This document shows, one piece after another, positions 12,612-22,649 of a stretch of DNA of 64,000 nt. A program made the translations under genes and the position numbers. The first letter of the stretch is position 1; each line of letters begins with the position of its first letter. The notes beneath the pieces were generated by a model. That model made no database searches and was not told where the DNA came from. It saw nothing but the letters and a program-made list of their open reading frames with translations. The DNA is from Deinococcus multiflagellatus. Its GTDB lineage: Bacteria > Deinococcota > Deinococci > Deinococcales > Deinococcaceae. The DNA lies in NCBI RefSeq assembly GCF_020166415.1, contig NZ_JAIQXV010000009.1, forward strand, positions 1-64,000, in the 5' to 3' direction.

Positions 12612-12902
12612 TCAGGTGGGCCTGCGCTGCTGCAGGTAGGCCTCGCCCCGGGGCGTCAGGCGCAGCAGGTGCAGGGCGGGATCGGTCTGGTCGGCGTTGC
12701 GGCACATGCTTTTCAGCGAGCAGGGCCCGCAGGCGCAGCTTCCTTCCTGCGGGACGGCGTCCTGCACGTAGCCGCCCTGGCGCAGGGTGCGCAGCATGCC
12801 GCCCAGGGCGTCGGCCGTGCTGCCCAGCAGGCGGGCCAGTTCGTCCGGGGTGCGGGGCTGCGCCGCGATGGTGTGCAGAATGGTCGCCAGTGGCAGGCTC
12901 AT
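12612..12902 (-). CDS. feoC: FeoC-like winged-helix regulator with a four-Cys cluster
   Basis: A 96-residue protein. Residues 1-50 look like a small winged helix ([10 protein letters not shown]...[13 protein letters not shown]). It is followed by C56, C58, C61 and C67, the spacing expected for an FeoC-type iron-sulfur or metal-sensing loop. FeoC proteins associate with FeoB and modulate ferrous-iron uptake. The gene starts 25 bp behind feoB on the same strand, which supports the assignment more strongly than sequence alone. Confidence 0.8.
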   Translation of the reverse strand: MSLPLATILHTIAAQPRTPDELARLLGSTADALGGMLRTLRQGGYVQDAVPQEGSCACGPCSLKSMCRNADQTDPALHLLRLTPRGEAYLQQRRPT

Positions 12903-12927
12903 GCCCGGCCCCCTTCAGCCGCAGCCT

Positions 12928-15146
<2,219 letters not shown>

Positions 15147-15150
<4 letters not shown>

Positions 15151-15377
15151 GCCCGCACCTGGATCAGGCGCAGGTCGGCGGCGCGCAGGGCCAGCAGGGC
15201 GCCGCCCAGCCGCAGCTGCACCGGATCACCCATCGGCGCGCGGCGAATCACGGTCACCGGCGCGCCGCGCACAAAGCCCAGTTCGGTCAGGCGGCGGCGC
15301 AGGGGGTGGGCGCTGTCCACCGACACGATATGGGCGCTGTCGCCCGGGCGCAGGGTATCGAGGGACACATCCGGCAT
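15147..15377 (-). CDS. feoA: FeoA SH3-like iron transport accessory protein
   Basis: A 76-residue Feo[13 protein letters not shown]...[33 protein letters not shown]. It is a small cytoplasmic SH3-fold protein that supports FeoB. ATG at 15377 is chosen over an upstream GTG (15410) because TATACT lies 7 nt before it, which fits a leaderless mRNA, and the family begins close to this point. First gene of feoA-feoB-feoC. Confidence 0.93.
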
Positions 15378-15384
15378 ATTCCTG

Positions 15385-15412
15385 AGTATATCTATCGGAA
15401 TTCTAAACACAA
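15385..15412 (-). promoter_or_regulatory. feo operon promoter, leaderless layout
   Basis: On the minus strand TTGTGT (15412-15407), 16 bp, then TATACT (15390-15385), then 7 nt to the feoA ATG. No clear Fur or DtxR-type palindrome could be made out, although the stretch is AT-rich compared with its surroundings. Confidence 0.6.
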
Positions 15413-15650
15413 GGGAGGCATGGGGGGTGGGGTAGAGCGATGTGACGGTGTGCCGCAGACCACCTCATGCCGCCCCCCAATCGTTCGGGTGTGGACGGGG
15501 GCATGGCCCTGGCTGTCTCCGACCATGTCGGCTCGTTTTCCGCTGCACCCTCAGGGCCACCAGTGCCGCTCTGCGTGTCGGCCCCCGACCCGGCGAGCTC
15601 TCGACCCAGGAACGCCCCTTGGCCCTCTAAGTCCCCCTCTCTGCTCTCCC

Positions 15651-16103
15651 CTAGCCGGGGCGGCGCCAGAGGGCCCCGGCCAGCAGGCCCAGCGCCGCGC
15701 CCAGCAGCAGTCCCGCTGGCAACCCTGCCGAGGCGCGCGCCTTGAGGTCGCCGGGAAGCAGCGCGCCCAGCAGGCGGTCCAGGCCCAGCCCGGCCAGCAG
15801 CAGCAGCCCCACCAGGGCCGCCCCCAACCCCAGAGCCACCAGTTCCCGGCCCGGCGAGGCCCCACCCACCACCAGCGCCCGGGGCAGACCCGCCACCGCC
15901 GCGCCCATCAGGCCCACGGCCAGATACACCAGCCCGAAGCTGCGACTGAAGCTGTCGCCGGTCAGCACCATCAGGGCCGTGACCAGCGCCAGCCCGCCGC
16001 CAAAGCCGGCCAGGGCCAGCGCCAGCGGGCCGCGCACCATCATCATGCCCAGAGCCAGCGCCCCTGCGGCGCCGCCCCCCAACAGCCAGCCCAGTGCCGT
16101 CAT
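15651..16103 (-). CDS. Multi-pass membrane protein, unknown
   Basis: 150 residues, almost entirely hydrophobic, with four or five predicted membrane helices rich in Gly, Ala and Leu. No signature motif. The start is likely leaderless: TACAAC (16116-16111) lies 7 nt before the ATG. The 240 bp behind it up to the feo promoter contain nothing recognisable. Confidence 0.65.
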   Translation of the reverse strand: MTALGWLLGGGAAGALALGMMMVRGPLALALAGFGGGLALVTALMVLTGDSFSRSFGLVYLAVGLMGAAVAGLPRALVVGGASPGRELVALGLGAALVGLLLLAGLGLDRLLGALLPGDLKARASAGLPAGLLLGAALGLLAGALWRRPG

Positions 16104-16145
16104 AGGGTCAGTTGTACCTCAACCGGAAGAGGAGCGCGCCCTCCT

Positions 16146-16631
16146 TCAGTCGGAGGAAGAGCCAACGAAATACAGGTGGGCAGGGCGTCCCGCCTCGTGG
16201 GCCACCACGTACAGGCTCTCACCCCGGCCCAGGGCGTCTATCAGCTCGTCGCAGGCCTGAATCTGCTCCAGCGTGGGGGCCGTGGTGCCAAACAGCGCCA
16301 CAAGTTCTTCGTGGCCGAGCTGTTTCATGCCCCAGTCCTCCGGGTGGGCGGCCAGACCCGGCACCTCCAGAATGGGGCGGGTGCCGTCGGCGTCTGCCGC
16401 TTCTCTCGCTTCCTCGATGTTGGCGTGCCCGGCTCCGGGTGCGGGCGAAGCCGCCGTGACCGGAAAGTCAGGGAACATAATGACGGGGGAATACCGGCCC
16501 GCCTCAAACTCCCGCTCCTTCAACCGCTGCACCACGGCCGCTCCATCCGCTTCATAGAGTTCGATGTACTGACGACCCAGACGCCAGATCGCACGGGAAA
16601 AGCGCGGCGGTGACCGCTGGCCTTTCGCCAA
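16146..16631 (-). CDS. Hypothetical soluble protein
   Basis: About 161 residues without membrane segments. The stretch GRQYIELYEADGAAVVQRLKEREFEAGRYSPVIMFPDFP looks like an ordered domain, but I do not recognise it. The start is doubtful: the first usable codon is TTG at 16631, which falls immediately behind the prs terminator and has no ribosome-binding site. Coding is supported by an uninterrupted high-GC3 frame. Confidence 0.55.
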   Translation of the reverse strand: MAKGQRSPPRFSRAIWRLGRQYIELYEADGAAVVQRLKEREFEAGRYSPVIMFPDFPVTAASPAPGAGHANIEEAREAADADGTRPILEVPGLAAHPEDWGMKQLGHEELVALFGTTAPTLEQIQACDELIDALGRGESLYVVAHEAGRPAHLYFVGSSSD

Positions 16632-16640
16632 AGACGAAAC

Positions 16641-16666
16641 GGACAGGAGGTCTGTTTCCCCTGTCC
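16641..16666 (-). terminator. prs terminator
   Basis: GGACAGG (16641-16647) pairs with CCTGTCC (16660-16666). On the minus strand it is followed by GTTTCGTCTTT. It lies 19 bp beyond the prs stop codon. Confidence 0.7.
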
Positions 16667-16684
16667 ATCCCGCTCCCTCGCCCC

Positions 16685-17680
16685 TTAGCTGAACAGGGTG
16701 CTCACGCTGGCGCCGGTGTGAATGTTGGTGATCGCGTTGGCGAACAGCGGCGCCACGTCCAGCACCGCGAGGCGGCCGTTGGACGCTTCGATCTTGCTGT
16801 CCGGCACCAGCACCGTGTTCGTGCTGGCCACCTGGGTCACATTCAGGCCCGCGATGCGCTGAATGGCCGGGCCGGTGTACACCCCGTGCGTGACCGCCAC
16901 GTACACGTCCTTGGCGCCCATGCTGCGGGCAATGTTCACCGTTTCCACGAGGCTGCCCGCCGTGCTGATCTCGTCGTCCACAATGAACACCGTCTTGCCT
17001 TCCACGTCCCCGATCAGGGCGCGGGGCCGGACCTCGGTGTCAGACAGGCGCTCTTTGTCAATCATGGCGAGGCCCGAATCCAGGCGGCGGGCAATCTGCG
17101 AGGCGCGCTTGATGCTGCCCGCGTCGGGGGCCAGCACCACGCCGTTGTGGGCCTCCGGCACCGACTTCTTGAAGTGCTGCGCCAGCACCACATCGGCCGA
17201 GAGGTGGTCCACCGGCACCTTGAAAAAGCCGTGCACCTGCGGGGCGTGCAGGGTCATGGTGAGAATGCGGTCGGCGCCCGCTTCCTGCAGCAGATCGGCG
17301 ATCAGGCGCCCGGCAATGGAGATGCGGGGGCTGTCTTTCTTGTCGCTGCGCGCGTAGGAGTAGTAGGGAATGACGGCCGTGACCCGCCCGGCACTGGCGC
17401 TCTTGGCCGCGTCGATCATCAGCATCAGTTCCATGATCGAGTCGCTGACCGGCGTGGAGAAGCTCTGCACGATAAACACGTCGCCTTCACGCAGGGATTC
17501 CTCGTAATGCACGATGATGTTGTCGTTACTGAACTTCTCGGTGGTGCTTTCGCCCAGCGGCACCCCCAGGTGGTCGCAGATGGCCTGGGCCAGCGGGCGG
17601 TTACTCTGCCCGGCGAAGACCAGCAGGGGCGAGCGGCGACTTTGCAGCAGGGCGGACGGAGCGCGGTGGGGGGCGGACAA
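16685..17680 (-). CDS. prs: Ribose-phosphate pyrophosphokinase
   Basis: Prs makes PRPP from ribose 5-phosphate and ATP for purine, pyrimidine, histidine, tryptophan and NAD synthesis. Visible signatures are FSNDNIIV near the start of the domain, YARSDKK, the flexible catalytic loop and the PRPP-binding [11 protein letters not shown]. The chosen start is TTG at 17680: GGAGGA stands 7 nt before it and no ATG or GTG has comparable support. This gives 331 residues, about 15 longer than most Prs because of a short N-terminal extension. The frame is open further upstream (to 17950), but that part overlaps the divergent oxidoreductase. Confidence 0.96.
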   Translation of the reverse strand: MSAPHRAPSALLQSRRSPLLVFAGQSNRPLAQAICDHLGVPLGESTTEKFSNDNIIVHYEESLREGDVFIVQSFSTPVSDSIMELMLMIDAAKSASAGRVTAVIPYYSYARSDKKDSPRISIAGRLIADLLQEAGADRILTMTLHAPQVHGFFKVPVDHLSADVVLAQHFKKSVPEAHNGVVLAPDAGSIKRASQIARRLDSGLAMIDKERLSDTEVRPRALIGDVEGKTVFIVDDEISTAGSLVETVNIARSMGAKDVYVAVTHGVYTGPAIQRIAGLNVTQVASTNTVLVPDSKIEASNGRLAVLDVAPLFANAITNIHTGASVSTLFS

Positions 17681-17881
17681 GGGCAGATCCTCCAGAGGCA
17701 AGGGGCGAAAAAACTGGGGCTTTTCGGGGCGGGCCCTGGGTGCAGGGCCGCCAGCCGACCGCTGAGCAGCATACCTGCCCCAGTACGGGGGTGTCATGGC
17801 GCGCAGGCGTGCCCCGGCCGGGAACAGGGGCCGGCGCGCCCCATGAATGTCTGCCCAACAGGGACAGCCCCCCGAACCCGG

Positions 17882-17887
17882 TAGGCT
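17882..17887 (+). promoter_or_regulatory. -10 box of the oxidoreductase gene
   Basis: TAGGCT followed by 7 nt and the ATG at 17895; no Shine-Dalgarno sequence, consistent with a leaderless mRNA. Confidence 0.5.
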
Positions 17888-17894
17888 GGGCCCC

Positions 17895-19325
17895 ATGACC
17901 CTGGACGCCGTGATCGTGGGGGCCGGGCCCAATGGGCTCTCGGCGGCCATTACGCTGGCGCGCGCTGGCCTGCGCGTGCAGGTGCTCGAAACGCATGACC
18001 GCGTGGGCGGCGGCCTGCAAAGCCGCGCGCTGACCCTACCGGGCTTCGTGCATGATTACGGCTCGGCCATTCACCCGCTGGCGGTGGCCAGCCCGGCCTT
18101 CCGGCAGTGGCCGCTGCATGCCTTTGGCCTGCGCTGGGTGCACCCAGACGCCCCGGTGGCCCACCCCCTGCCCGAAGGTGCGGCGCTGCTGGAGCGCGAC
18201 CTGCACGCCACCGCCGAACGTCTAGGCCCGGACGGACGGGGCTGGGTGCGCCTGTTTGCGCCGCTGGTCCGCGAGCACGAGGCGCTGCTGGAAGACATTC
18301 TGCGGCCCCTGCCCCGGGTGCCACGCCACCCGCTGCTGCTGGCGCGCTTTGGCCTGCGCGGCCTGCCCAGCGCGGCGTGGATCGCCCAGACGCAGTTCCG
18401 CACCCCACAAGCCCGCGCGCTGTGGGCCGGGCTGGCGGCGCACACCACACTGCCACTGAGCACCCCAGGCACCGCCGCCATGACGCTGGTGCTGGGGCTG
18501 CTGGCCCACGCGGTAGGCTGGCCCTTTCCGGCCGGGGGCGCGCAGGCCCTGGCCGACGCCCTGGCCGCCTATCTGCGCCACCTGGGCGGCGAGGTGCTCA
18601 CGGGCGTCACCGTGCGCGGCCCCGCTGACCTGCCCCCGGCCCGGGTGACCCTGGTGGACAGCAGCCCCCGCGTGCTGCTGGACGTGCTGGGCGAGCGCGC
18701 CCCCGCCCGCTACCGCGCGGCCCTGGAAGGCTTCCGCTACGGTCCCGGTATTCAGAAATTCGACTACGCGCTTTCGGGGCCGGTGCCCTGGGCCGACCCC
18801 CAGGTGGCGCGCGCGGCCACCGTGCATGTGGGAGGCCCGGCGGCCGATATCGCGGCGGCCGAGGCGGTGGTCGCCCTGCGCATTCCGGCGCGGCCCTATG
18901 TGCTGACGGCGCAGCACACCCTCTTTGACCCCAGCCGCGCGCCCGCCGGGCAGCACACCTTCTGGGCCTATACCCACATTCCCAACGGCAGCGCCGGGGA
19001 CGCGCAGGCGGTGGTGGAAGCCCAGCTTGAACGCTTTGCTCCTGGCTTTGGCGGGCGCGTGCTGGCCTGCACCCGCACCACGGCGGCGCAGCTGCAGGCG
19101 TTCAGCCCGGTGTTTCAGGGTGGGGATGTGAACGGCGGGCGCGGCGACCTGTGGGGCCTGCTGGCCCGCCCGGTCCTGAGCCCCACGCCCTACCGCACGC
19201 CCGTGAAAGGGGTCTACCTGTGCTCCAGCGCCACCCCGCCCGGGGGCGGGATTCACGGCATGGCCGGGCACCACGCGGCGCTGGCGGCCCTGAAGGATGA
19301 GTTCGGCCTTCAAGAGGTGCCGTGA
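17895..19325 (+). CDS. FAD/NAD(P)-dependent oxidoreductase, phytoene-desaturase-like
   Basis: A 476-residue flavoprotein. The N-terminus has the dinucleotide-binding motif [13 protein letters not shown], then ETHDRVGGG and [10 protein letters not shown], the arrangement in phytoene dehydrogenases and related amine oxidases. The C-terminal [24 protein letters not shown] is the usual FAD-closing segment. It could act on carotenoids or other isoprenoids, but no carotenoid gene is adjacent, so the substrate is left open. It is divergent from prs. Confidence 0.85.
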   Translation: MTLDAVIVGAGPNGLSAAITLARAGLRVQVLETHDRVGGGLQSRALTLPGFVHDYGSAIHPLAVASPAFRQWPLHAFGLRWVHPDAPVAHPLPEGAALLERDLHATAERLGPDGRGWVRLFAPLVREHEALLEDILRPLPRVPRHPLLLARFGLRGLPSAAWIAQTQFRTPQARALWAGLAAHTTLPLSTPGTAAMTLVLGLLAHAVGWPFPAGGAQALADALAAYLRHLGGEVLTGVTVRGPADLPPARVTLVDSSPRVLLDVLGERAPARYRAALEGFRYGPGIQKFDYALSGPVPWADPQVARAATVHVGGPAADIAAAEAVVALRIPARPYVLTAQHTLFDPSRAPAGQHTFWAYTHIPNGSAGDAQAVVEAQLERFAPGFGGRVLACTRTTAAQLQAFSPVFQGGDVNGGRGDLWGLLARPVLSPTPYRTPVKGVYLCSSATPPGGGIHGMAGHHAALAALKDEFGLQEVP

Positions 19326-19353
19326 TGGACCACAGGTTCAGGGTGAGTGGCCC

Positions 19354-19620
19354 TTAACGCCGCCGCCGGGTGGTCTTCTTGAGCGTGCCGGGCTCATTCA
19401 GCCCAACGGTGGCGAGGGTATTGATCCGCCCAGCCGTGAAGGTCACGTTGGCGTCACTGGCCGGGGAAATCTTCCACTGGGAGACCGCGTGGCTGGCCGT
19501 GGCCGACAGCTGCTCACCGGGTGCCCCAATGGGCCGCTGCACTTCGATCAGGCGCATGCCGGTGCGCAGCCGCTGGGCGTCACCGGAGGTCAAGACATCG
19601 GGCAGGCCCCCAACGCGGCG
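19354..19620 (-). pseudogene. Remnant of a gene cut off by a repeat element
   Basis: The minus-strand frame from about 19620 to 19354 encodes an ordered-looking C-terminal fragment (RLRTGMRLIEVQRPIGAPGEQ..., ending in a basic RRRR tail). Upstream the frame runs straight into repeat copy 2, where the translation becomes the low-quality Arg-rich reading typical of that repeat. No proper start lies before the ordered part except ATG at 19557. I read this as the 3' remnant of a gene whose front was lost or displaced; a genuine short gene starting at 19557 is possible. Confidence 0.45.
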
Positions 19621-19628
19621 CAGGGGGC

Positions 19629-19781
19629 CTAATCCGGATGATCCGTTCCAGCCCCGGCGCTTCCCTTCGGTGCGTTCACGCCTCTCCGTCACCGTTTTTC
19701 CTTTTCTGCTGCGCCGCTCTCCGAGCCCTTCCGGTCGGGTCTCCCAGTTGTTCCACAACGGATGAACCGGAATCCTTACGA
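19629..19781 (+). repeat. Dispersed intergenic repeat, copy 2
   Basis: Begins AATCCGGATGATCCGTTCCAG, contains CTGCTGCGCCGCTCT and TTCCGGTCGGGTC, and ends GGATGAACCGGAATCCTTACGA. It lies between the gene remnant and dnaJ. Confidence 0.8.
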
Positions 19782-19862
19782 CGGGTTGCAGTTCATCCCG
19801 ACTCCCCGGAACCGGCAGAGGCGCACGGCGTTCTGCCGCGCGCCTCTGGCTTATGGGGTGGG

Positions 19863-20984
19863 TTATTCGCCCCGGAAGATCTTGCCCACCTTGCCCAGGA
19901 AACCCTCGTGCTTCTCGTTCACCTCGTCGCCCACCGCGCGGGCATAGGCCAGCAAGGCTTCGCGGGCCTCGGGGCTGAGCTGGCTGGGTTTGGGGACCAC
20001 CACGTCGTATTCCACAATCAGGTCGCCGGTGCCCGCACCCTGCAGACGGGGCATCCCCTGACCGCGCAGGCGGTGCAGTTCGCCGTGCTGGGTGCCGGCC
20101 TTGACCTCCACGGGCACCGGGCCGTCCAGGGTGGGCACGGTGATCTGCCCGCCCAGCGCCGCCTTGGCAAAGCCGATTTTGGCCGTGTGAATCAGGTGCT
20201 CCTGCTCGCGGCGCAGCTCCGGGTGGCGCTCCATTTCGATGTGCACGTACAGGTCGCCGTTGCCACCGGGGCCCTCGTTGCCCATGCCGCTCACGCGGAT
20301 GCGGTAGCCCTCGTCAATGCCCCGGGGCAGCTTCACGCTGACCGTTTCTTCTTTCAGGGTGCGGCCCCGGCCCTTACAGACCGTGCAGGGGTCCTGAATG
20401 GTCTGGCCCTCGCCCCGGCAGGTGGGACAGGGCTGCTGGGTTTCCACCACACCGAAAATGGTGCGGGCCTGCGCGCGCACGGCGCCCACCCCGCCGCAGG
20501 TGGCGCAGGACACGGGGGCCCGGCCCCCGGGCTCGGTGCGGCTGCCGTGGCAGTGCTCGCAGCTGGTCAGGCGGTCCACCGTGACCTGAATTTCCTCGCC
20601 GGCGCGGGCCTGGGCCAGCGTAACGTGGGCCTCGGTCTCCAAGTCGTCGCCGCGGGCGGGGCCCCGGCGCCCCCGGCCCCCCACCGCCCCGCCAAACAGC
20701 TGCTCGAAAATGTCCATGGGGTCAAAGCCGGCCCCGCCCATGCCGCCGAAGGGATCGCCGCCGGGCATCCCGGCCCCCGGCGCGCTGCCAAAGCGGTCGT
20801 AGTGCGCGCGCTTTTCGGCGTCGCTGAGCACCGCGTACGCCTCGTTGATCTGCGCGAACTTCTCGGCGGCCCCGGCTTCCTTGTTGCGGTCCGGGTGGTA
20901 TTTCAGGGCCAGTTTGCGGTAAGCGGACTTGATCTCATCGGCGCTCGCGCTTCGCGCCACGCCCAGCAGTTCGTAGTAATCCAT
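19863..20984 (-). CDS. dnaJ: Chaperone DnaJ (Hsp40)
   Basis: A type I DnaJ of 373 residues, the co-chaperone that delivers substrates to DnaK and stimulates its ATPase. J domain with HPD at 30-32, a Gly/Phe-rich stretch ([14 protein letters not shown]), four CxxCxG-type zinc-finger units (CEHCHG, CATCGG, CPTCRG, CTVCKG) and the C-terminal substrate domains. ATG at 20984 starts the J domain; an ATG at 21005 would add seven residues. It stands alone, 127 bp beyond the chemosensory operon on the same strand, without grpE or dnaK beside it. Confidence 0.97.
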   Translation of the reverse strand: MDYYELLGVARSASADEIKSAYRKLALKYHPDRNKEAGAAEKFAQINEAYAVLSDAEKRAHYDRFGSAPGAGMPGGDPFGGMGGAGFDPMDIFEQLFGGAVGGRGRRGPARGDDLETEAHVTLAQARAGEEIQVTVDRLTSCEHCHGSRTEPGGRAPVSCATCGGVGAVRAQARTIFGVVETQQPCPTCRGEGQTIQDPCTVCKGRGRTLKEETVSVKLPRGIDEGYRIRVSGMGNEGPGGNGDLYVHIEMERHPELRREQEHLIHTAKIGFAKAALGGQITVPTLDGPVPVEVKAGTQHGELHRLRGQGMPRLQGAGTGDLIVEYDVVVPKPSQLSPEAREALLAYARAVGDEVNEKHEGFLGKVGKIFRGE

Positions 20985-21078
20985 GGCTCGTGTCTCGCCG
21001 GGCACCGCTGCCGCTGGGCAGGGGCCGGGCCTCCGCCTCCCAGGTTAACATGACCGCACTCAGGAAAAGTGGGCTGCA

Positions 21079-21109
21079 GGCTATGAGCTTTGAGCCATGG
21101 GCCATAGCC
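21079..21109 (-). terminator. Hairpin at the end of the chemosensory operon
   Basis: GGCTATG (21079-21085) pairs with CATAGCC (21103-21109) directly behind the stop codon of the last gene. A short T-rich ACTTTTCC follows on the minus strand. Confidence 0.6.
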
Positions 21110-21111
21110 CT

Positions 21112-21894
21112 TTAGTTCTGCTGCGAAGCCCGCCAGCCCAGCACCGCGCCCGCCACCTCGGGGCCCGACACCACGCAGGCCAGCTGGCCCGCGCCGTGCG
21201 GCAGCAGCAGCACCGAGGCGCCGCCGTAATTCAGGCTCAGGTGGCCCAGGTCGCCCTGGCCCACGTGGGCACTGCCCACATGGGCGGCCGTGAGCAGGAA
21301 GCGGGCGTACATCCCAAAGGCTTCAGGCAGGGCCGCGCCGGTCTGGGCGGCCACGGCGCCGTTCTCGCCGTACAGGGTCGCGCCCCGCAGGCCGCTCACC
21401 TGCGCCAGCCCGGCGAGGGGGCCAGTTTCGGTGGGGCCGCTGGGGGCCGGCGTGGGGCTTGCCGCCGGCGCTGTTTCGGCCGCCGCCGGCACCCGGGCCG
21501 CCAGCGCCGCGCGCAGGTGGGGCTCAATGGCGGGCAGCAGTTCGCCGGGGGTAAAGGGCTTGCGCAGCACGCCGCAGGCGCCGGCCGCCTGGGCGTCGCG
21601 CTGGGTCACCTCGTCCACGATGCCGCTCATGAGCATGATGGGCACGGTGACGCCCTGGTCGCCCAGGATGCGGGTGAGTTCCAGGCCGCTCATGCCGGGC
21701 ATCAGGATGTCGGCCAGGATCATGTCGGGCATGGGGTCCAGGGTGTTCAGGGCGTTTTCGGCGCTGTCGGCCATGCGCACGGCAAAGCCCTGCGGGGCCA
21801 GAATGCGTTCCAGGGCCTTGCGGACACTGACGCTGTCGTCCACCACCAGCACGGTGGTGGGGTTGTTGGGGTCAGTCAGATCAGACGGGTTCAT
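21112..21894 (-). CDS. Response regulator with C-terminal roadblock-like domain
   Basis: 260 residues. Receiver domain (about 13-130) with D19/D20, phospho-acceptor D62 and K112, then an Ala/Pro-rich linker and a domain of about 110 residues (LAGLAQVSGLRGATLYGENG...GGASVLLLPHGAGQLACVVS). The second part resembles the roadblock/LC7 fold, whose members (for example MglB) bind small GTPases or regulate polarity. The roadblock call is by sequence pattern and moderate. It is the last gene of the chemosensory operon; its start overlaps the upstream stop by 4 bp (ATGA), so translation is coupled. Confidence 0.8.
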   Translation of the reverse strand: MNPSDLTDPNNPTTVLVVDDSVSVRKALERILAPQGFAVRMADSAENALNTLDPMPDMILADILMPGMSGLELTRILGDQGVTVPIMLMSGIVDEVTQRDAQAAGACGVLRKPFTPGELLPAIEPHLRAALAARVPAAAETAPAASPTPAPSGPTETGPLAGLAQVSGLRGATLYGENGAVAAQTGAALPEAFGMYARFLLTAAHVGSAHVGQGDLGHLSLNYGGASVLLLPHGAGQLACVVSGPEVAGAVLGWRASQQN

Positions 21895-22649
21895 GAGGCC
21901 TCCAGGGCGGACGCAAGGGGATCGGCGGCTTGGGCATGGTCATCATGCACCGCCGCTTCCATCAGCAGGCGGGCGGTGGGCAGGGTGATCTGCCGGGGGT
22001 AGCCGCCCAGGGCGTCGGGGGAAAGAAGGTGAAACCGGAAGTCGCCTTCCGTGCGGGCACCGAGCAAAAAGGTCACGGCCTGGGTGGGTGGCCGCTGACC
22101 GCACTCGGCGTCAATAATCTCGCCGCGGCGCAGCACGAGGTGCGCGGGCTGCGCGCCCAGGTGCACCAGCAGCAGCCCCGAGAGCTGCAGGTCCTGCGCG
22201 CACAGCAGCACGTCGGTCAGGCCCAGGTCGCTCAGCTCCCCTTCCAGGGCCGCCGCCTCGGGGTCGTCCCAGGTGGGCGCGCTGAGCCCAGGCATGCGGG
22301 CCAGGGCGCGCGCCAGACCCTCGGGCGCGGTCATGCCGGCCGGCACCACCACGTCAAAAGGTCCGCCGTAGCGGCCCGGCAGCTGGGCACCGGGAATCAG
22401 CACCACGGTCTCGGCGCTGGCCGGATCGTCGCGCAGAATCTCGTGCAGGTCAGCCGGGCTCAGGTCGTCCAGCGCCGGGTCAATCACCACCAGCGGCGGG
22501 CGCTCGCGTTCAATCTGGGTCAGGGCGTGCAGGCCACCTGCCGCCGTGGAGGCGCTCATGCCCGCCACCTCAATCAGGGCGGCGTGCGACAGCGCGCGCG
22601 ACAGCTGCGGCGAAACCACCAGGCAGCCCGCCTGCGGATCGAGGCTCAC
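21891..22649 (-). CDS. PATAN/DUF4388-domain protein with degenerate receiver
   Basis: 252 residues. The first 120 resemble a receiver fold (LVVSPQLSRAL...PPLVVIDPALDDLS) but lack the full acidic pocket. Residues about 135-235 look like a DUF4388/PATAN domain: LEGELSDLGLTDVLLCAQDLQLSGLLLVHLG...LRRGEIIDAECG...GDFRFHL. In cyanobacteria PATAN response regulators act as outputs of phototaxis pathways controlling type IV pili. The gene overlaps its neighbours on both sides by 4 bp. Confidence 0.8.
   Translation of the reverse strand: MSLDPQAGCLVVSPQLSRALSHAALIEVAGMSASTAAGGLHALTQIERERPPLVVIDPALDDLSPADLHEILRDDPASAETVVLIPGAQLPGRYGGPFDVVVPAGMTAPEGLARALARMPGLSAPTWDDPEAAALEGELSDLGLTDVLLCAQDLQLSGLLLVHLGAQPAHLVLRRGEIIDAECGQRPPTQAVTFLLGARTEGDFRFHLLSPDALGGYPRQITLPTARLLMEAAVHDDHAQAADPLASALEAS

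Noticed and set aside
15378..15420. Possible Fur or DtxR box at the feo promoter
   Set aside because: The AT-rich stretch has no palindrome matching either consensus well enough to report.
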